DNA of 64,000 bases, taken from Labilithrix sp. (lineage in GTDB: Bacteria > Myxococcota_A > Polyangia > Polyangiales > Polyangiaceae). How positions within the stretch are numbered: the first letter of the stretch is position 1; the number at the start of each line of letters is the position of its first letter. The notes beneath the pieces were generated by a model that ran no database searches, had not been told where the DNA came from, and was given only the letters and a program-made list of their open reading frames with translations. A program made the position numbers and the translations under genes. The DNA is taken from the NCBI GenBank assembly GCA_019637155.1, contig JAHBWE010000014.1:248001-312000 (forward strand), given 5' to 3'. Positions 60,098 through 64,000 of this stretch are shown one piece after another.

Positions 60098-60424
60098 TCA
60101 GTTGGCGTCGGGTCCGGCGTCCTGCGGAGGGGCTCCGCTCGTGGTGCTCGAGCTCGACGACGATGATGACGATGACGACGACGACGACGATGACGAGCTC
60201 GACGACGTCGACGTGCTCGTCGAGCTGGTGTTCGGGCGCGGAGGAGCAGGGCCCGCGCCCTCCGGGATCGGCGGCATCGGCGGGGCCTCCGCGGGGACGA
60301 ACCGCGCCGCGCCGGCGTCGGTCCTGCTCGCGCTCGGCGCCGATTCGTCCTCGTCGTCCGCGCCGCAGGCCACGGCGAGCGCGACCATCGCCGCTGCGAA
60401 GATGCCGACGTTGGCTGCCCGCAT
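60098..60424 (-). CDS. Poly-Ser lipoprotein
   Basis: A 108-residue precursor from ATG 60424 with lipobox AVAC (Cys20). About half of the mature protein is low complexity: Pro-rich, then a run of about 20 Ser. The Ser run is encoded by a gac/gat-type triplet tract on the plus strand (about 60160-60200) and may vary in length. It has no folded domain visible and could be a flexible surface linker or a remnant. It is followed after 14 bp by the cytochrome-like lipoprotein gene. Confidence 0.6.
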   Translation of the reverse strand: MRAANVGIFAAAMVALAVACGADDEDESAPSASRTDAGAARFVPAEAPPMPPIPEGAGPAPPRPNTSSTSTSTSSSSSSSSSSSSSSSSSSSSTTSGAPPQDAGPDAN

Positions 60425-60532
60425 TGCCGCAGGCTAGCAGGTCGCCGCGCGCGACCGATAGCGCTCGCCGCGCGACGATGCTGTCGGACAAACGCGGCGC
60501 GAGTAAGCAATCGTCGCTATCTCGCTGAGCTA

Positions 60533-60561
60533 TTGACCGCGACGCGGCGGGCGGATTCGAT
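60533..60561 (+). promoter_or_regulatory. Possible sigma-70-type promoter before the DUF1592-type gene
   Basis: TTGACC (60533-60538), 17-bp spacer, TTCGAT (60556-60561). The start codon follows at 60580 with GGAGG at about 60569-60573, so the untranslated leader would be very short. The -35 is good; the -10 is weak but two bases from consensus in a GC-rich genome is common. Confidence 0.35.
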
Positions 60562-60579
60562 CGCAGGCGGAGGTGCTCG

Positions 60580-63009
60580 ATGCGGCAAGCGTCGCTTGCT
60601 CTGGGTCTGCTCGTCGCCGCGCTCGTCGGAAGCGGCGCGGTCGCGGGTTGCGGCTCGGATGAAGAAACATCGTCGGCCAGCGCGTCCACGTGCGTGAGCA
60701 CGCGCGAGTACTTCACGGCGCAGGTCTACGGCAAGGCGATGGTGACGTGCGCGTCGTGCCACACGCCGGGCGGCGCCGCCGAGCAGCGCGGCGCGAAGTT
60801 CAAGATGTACCGGGACACGTACCCGGACTTCGTCTCGGCCAACCTCAACGCCCTCCGGCAGTATGCCCGGCTCGAGGTCGACGACACGCCCCTCATCCTC
60901 CTCAAGCCCCTCGGCGAGTGGGAGCACGGCGGCGGCAAGGTGCTGAGCCCCGAGTCGGAGGAGTACAAGACGCTGAAGTCGTTCATCGGCGAGCTCCGCG
61001 CCGGCGGCGACAAGCAGTGCAACGGCAACGATCAGCTCGGCGTCGAGTACCTCGAGAACAAGGAGACCGCGCGCAAGGCGGCGATCCTCCTCGGCGGCCG
61101 CTTCCCGACCGACGAGGAGCTGAAGGAGGTCGAGACCGACGAGGGGCTCGACACGTTCGTCGAGAAGCTCACCGACGAGGAGCTCTTCTACGACGTCCTG
61201 CGCGAGATCTGGAACGACGCGCTGCTCACCGAGCGCCGCCTCGACGCCAACGTCGGCGACCAGTTCAAGAACGCGCCGATGCTCTACGACGACAAGTACC
61301 CCGGCTACACCGGCGAGCACCGGACCTGGGCGACCGCGTCGGTGACGCAGGAGCCCCTCCGCTTCATCGAATACGTAGTCCGTAATCGCCTCCCGTTCTC
61401 CGAGGTCGTCACTGGCAATTACGTCGTCGCCAATCCATATACCGCCAAGCTCTACGGCCTCCCGCACGAGGCGCCGCTCACGCCCGAGTCGTTCCTCGAG
61501 TGGAAGCGGATCGATTTCGCGCCGGTGCAGAACCGGGTGGAGGAGAACAAGCCCAGCGCGACCTTCGGCGTCCCGGTCGCCGGCGTCCTCTCCACCCCGT
61601 CGTTCCTCTCGCGCTGGGAGACGACGCCGACGAACAAGGGCCGCAAGCGCGCGCGCGTCGTGCTCAAGACCTTCCTCGCGACCGACATCCTCAAGTTCGC
61701 GCAGCGCCCCGTCGACTCGACCGCGCTCACGTCGGTCCAGAACCCGACCGCGAACTCGCCGATGTGCTCCGTCTGCCACACCGTCATCGATCCGATCGCG
61801 GGCGGGTTCCGCGGCTTCAGCGAGTCGAACTCGCTCTCGCGCTTCGACGCCGGCGACAAGTGGCACGACGACATGCTGCCGCCCGGCTTCAACACCGTGC
61901 AGATGCCGCCCGACAACTACGGCAACGCGATCATGTGGCTCGGCGCGCAGATCCCGAAGGACTCGCGCTTCGGCATCTCCGTCACGCAGGTCATGTTCCG
62001 CGGCATCGTGGGCGACGAGCCGCTCTCGTTCCCGCAGGACAAGGAGGCGCCCGACTACGCCGACCGCGTCCGCGCGTACACGGTCCAGAGCGACTGGTTC
62101 GTGAAGATCGGCGACGAATTCGCCGCGTCGAGCTACGACCTCCGCAAGGTCGTCGTCGCGATCGTCAAGAGCGCGTATTTCCGCGCGAAGTCGGGCGACG
62201 CGGCGAAGGACGCGCTCCACGACGGCCTCGGGCAGGGGCGGCTCCTCACGCCCGAGATGCTCGGCCGCAAGTACAAGGCGACGACCGGCCTCTACTACTT
62301 CGCCAACGACTCGATCGCGAAGAACGAGGCGCGGGCGCGCGACGGGTACCGCAAGAACGACCTCGTCGACGACAACGACTGGCGCCTCACCTACGGCGGC
62401 ATCGACTCGAACGACGTGACGAAGCGCGCCGAGACGATGAGCCCGATCATGCTGGCGACGAGCCAGTACACCGCCTCGATCGTGGCCTGCCGCGCGACGA
62501 GCTACGACTTCACGAAGCCGCCCGCGGAGCGCCGCCTCTTCAGGGAGGTGGAGCTCACGACGACGCCGTTCGCGCCGCGCACCGCGGCGGGGCAGGACCT
62601 CATCCCGTCGCCCGACGCGGAGACGAAGATCCGCGAGAACATCAAGTACCTCTACTGGCGCCTGCTCGGCCAGACGGTCGACGCGCGCTCGCCCGAGGTC
62701 GACGACGCGTACGCGCTCTTCGTCGACGTCTGGAAGGACCACGAGGACAGGAACCTCACGCAGAAGGACGGCAACACGCGCCTTCCCAACAACCGCTGCG
62801 TCGCGGACAAGGACTGGGACAAGCCCGCGCGCTTCGGTCCGGACAAGGACGGCAACATCCGCCCGCAGTACGACGCGCTCAGGCCGCGCCCCGACAAGGC
62901 ACCGTACGAGCCCGGGATGGTGCTGAACCGCGACGAGAACTTCACCGTGCGATCCTGGCAGGCGGTCATGACCTTCCTGCTCCAGGACTATCGCTTCACC
63001 CACGAATGA
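60580..63009 (+). CDS. DUF1592/DUF1588-type lipoprotein with haem-c motifs
   Basis: An 809-residue precursor from ATG 60580 (GGAGG upstream), lipobox VAGC (Cys24). It has a c-type haem motif CASCH at 57-61 near the N-terminus and a second, CSVCH at 396-400. Between them lie DUF1592-like segments (YDVLREIWNDALLTERRLDA, FLSRWETTPTNKGRKRARVV, FLATDILKFAQRP) and DUF1588/1585-like segments around the second motif (HTVIDPIAGGFRGF). These proteins occur in pairs with DUF1501 proteins in myxobacteria and planctomycetes and are probably periplasmic; their chemistry is unknown. The DUF1501-type gene follows after 17 bp. Confidence 0.8.
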   Translation: MRQASLALGLLVAALVGSGAVAGCGSDEETSSASASTCVSTREYFTAQVYGKAMVTCASCHTPGGAAEQRGAKFKMYRDTYPDFVSANLNALRQYARLEVDDTPLILLKPLGEWEHGGGKVLSPESEEYKTLKSFIGELRAGGDKQCNGNDQLGVEYLENKETARKAAILLGGRFPTDEELKEVETDEGLDTFVEKLTDEELFYDVLREIWNDALLTERRLDANVGDQFKNAPMLYDDKYPGYTGEHRTWATASVTQEPLRFIEYVVRNRLPFSEVVTGNYVVANPYTAKLYGLPHEAPLTPESFLEWKRIDFAPVQNRVEENKPSATFGVPVAGVLSTPSFLSRWETTPTNKGRKRARVVLKTFLATDILKFAQRPVDSTALTSVQNPTANSPMCSVCHTVIDPIAGGFRGFSESNSLSRFDAGDKWHDDMLPPGFNTVQMPPDNYGNAIMWLGAQIPKDSRFGISVTQVMFRGIVGDEPLSFPQDKEAPDYADRVRAYTVQSDWFVKIGDEFAASSYDLRKVVVAIVKSAYFRAKSGDAAKDALHDGLGQGRLLTPEMLGRKYKATTGLYYFANDSIAKNEARARDGYRKNDLVDDNDWRLTYGGIDSNDVTKRAETMSPIMLATSQYTASIVACRATSYDFTKPPAERRLFREVELTTTPFAPRTAAGQDLIPSPDAETKIRENIKYLYWRLLGQTVDARSPEVDDAYALFVDVWKDHEDRNLTQKDGNTRLPNNRCVADKDWDKPARFGPDKDGNIRPQYDALRPRPDKAPYEPGMVLNRDENFTVRSWQAVMTFLLQDYRFTHE

Positions 63010-63026
63010 CGAAGAGGAGTCGACCG

Positions 63027-64000
63027 ATGGATCGCCGAGCATTCCTGAAGCTGGCTTCGATGACGGGCATCGCGCTCTTCTCGCCGTGGGGGTTCCGCAC
63101 GAACGAGGCCCACGCCGAGGGGACGACGTGGGGCGGCCCCTACTTCCTCCACATGCACGCGAGCGGCGGGTGGGACCCGACCATGTTCTGCGACGCGAAG
63201 GTCACCGCCGAGGGCCCGACGCCGGTCTACGAGAACCGCGTCGTCACCGCCGTGCGCGACGTCAACGGCATCATCGTGCCGACCGAGGGGCGCGACGGGC
63301 CGTTCACCCTCCGCATCGACGGCAACAACGGCGGACCGATCGAGGACCCGGCGCACTTCTTCAGCACCGTCGGCAAGGACGTCCTCGTCCTCAACGGCGT
63401 CGACACGCAGACCAACAACCACGACACCGGCGTCCAGGCGCTCGCCTGCGGTCACAACGACGTCGAGCTCCCGGCGCTGGCGGCCCTCTTCGCCGGCACA
63501 GTCGCGAAGCAGCGCGACGTGCCGATGGCCTTCATCGCCGCCGGTCCGTACAACCGCACCGGCGACGTGGTCGGCATCTCGCGCTTCCCCGGCGACAAGG
63601 TGAAGCTCCTCGTCGATCCGTTCCGCGCCGCCGCGGACGACGACAACCAGCTCCTCTCCGAGGTCGCGGTCCGGCGGATCCAGGAGCTCCGCGCGAAGCG
63701 CCTCGATCAGCTCCAGGGCGGCGTCACGCTCCCGCGCACGAAGCGTACCTACGGCGCGACGCGCGACGCGATCCGCGGCGGCGAGTCGGTCAACCTGCTG
63801 AAGAGCGTCGTCGAGGCGCCGGCCCCCACCGCGGCGGAGCTGAACGCCGGCCTCGCGCCCGCGACCGCGGCGTACCTCTCGGCGCCGGTGCGCGACGACA
63901 GCCCCGTCACGCGCTTCGCCGATCTCGGCCGCCCGCTCGAGACGGTGCTCCGCTGCTTCCAGGCGGGCGTGACCGCCTCCGCGACCTACGCGCAAGGCGG
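63027..64000 (+). CDS. DUF1501-type Tat-exported protein, 3' end outside window
   Basis: ATG 63027 with a strong GAAGAGGAG ribosome site. The N-terminus MDRRAFLKLASMTGIALFSP is a twin-arginine signal (RR at 3-4). The following residues (YFLHMHASGGWDPTMFCDAK, FFSTVGKDVLVLNGVDTQTN, NHDTGVQALACGH) fit DUF1501-like proteins of the alkaline-phosphatase/sulfatase-like fold. 324 residues are inside the window; the frame is still open at the last base. It forms an operon with the DUF1592-type gene and is presumably exported folded, with a bound cofactor. Confidence 0.8.
   Translation, partial: MDRRAFLKLASMTGIALFSPWGFRTNEAHAEGTTWGGPYFLHMHASGGWDPTMFCDAKVTAEGPTPVYENRVVTAVRDVNGIIVPTEGRDGPFTLRIDGNNGGPIEDPAHFFSTVGKDVLVLNGVDTQTNNHDTGVQALACGHNDVELPALAALFAGTVAKQRDVPMAFIAAGPYNRTGDVVGISRFPGDKVKLLVDPFRAAADDDNQLLSEVAVRRIQELRAKRLDQLQGGVTLPRTKRTYGATRDAIRGGESVNLLKSVVEAPAPTAAELNAGLAPATAAYLSAPVRDDSPVTRFADLGRPLETVLRCFQAGVTASATYAQG

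Overview
The window comes from a high-GC deltaproteobacterial-type genome, most likely a myxobacterium of the Polyangia/Polyangiales kind. The reasons are third-position GC close to saturation, a very large number of lipoproteins whose lipobox is followed by Asp/Ala/Gly-rich spacers (several with poly-Asp or poly-Ser runs), a DUF1592-type plus DUF1501-type gene pair, an ADP/ATP-carrier-like protein with HEAT repeats, and a type VI secretion system (T6SS) accompanied by DUF2169, DUF3540 and DUF4150 proteins. The assignment is inferred from gene content only.

Layout. 1-3.1 kb: end of a T6SS cluster (C-terminal part of TssM, then TagF). 3.1-4.14 kb: a scar with the 3' part of a Csb2-like type I-U/I-G CRISPR gene, a toxin/antitoxin-like pair and the broken end of a SEC-C gene. 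4.13-8.5 kb (minus): a tightly overlapped operon of an XPB-type helicase, a 90-aa protein, an XPB N-domain-like protein and the truncated SEC-C protein. 8.8-9.9 kb: decayed defence-type genes (AlbA/Schlafen fragment, four ~21-bp tandem repeats, frameshifted SNF2 helicase C-terminus). 9.9-18.9 kb: MpaB-like oxygenase, a beta-helix lipoprotein, the nucleotide-carrier/HEAT protein with a cyclic-nucleotide-binding partner, several lipoproteins and a PAP2 protein. 18.9-28.3 kb (minus): a T6SS accessory operon (giant HEAT protein, DUF3396 immunity-type protein, DUF2169, an active-site-less ketosynthase-like protein, a 35-aa ORF, TIGR02270 protein). 28.4-31.2 kb: an MltD-like lytic transglycosylase and a Uma2-type protein. 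31.2-40.1 kb: T6SS spike region, with DUF3540, DUF4150 (PAAR-like), a candidate nuclease effector and a 270-aa partner on the minus strand, divergent from three tandem vgrG genes. 40.1-48.9 kb: housekeeping and regulatory genes (DUF1801, glutaminase, frameshifted PAP2, NmrA-like/LysR pair, alpha/beta hydrolase/MarR-GNAT pair, small proteins). 49-55.2 kb: a complete RND efflux operon of Bacteroidota-like sequence type. 55.2-64 kb: lipoproteins, a CAP-domain protein, GST, a putative outer-membrane protein, a fibrinogen-like lipoprotein, and the DUF1592-type/DUF1501-type pair running off the right edge.

The most interesting parts are the T6SS accessory genes. A DUF4150 PAAR-like tip is followed directly by a small protein with a VRR-Nuc-like motif (candidate effector), while a DUF3396 protein of the TsiV immunity type sits about 8 kb away in another T6SS-associated operon. 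The same operon carries a catalytically dead ketosynthase homologue and a possible frameshift at the stop of the giant HEAT protein. The remnants around 3-10 kb look like a defence island that has been deleted and degraded around a surviving XPB helicase operon. No rRNA, tRNA or CRISPR array was recognised by eye.
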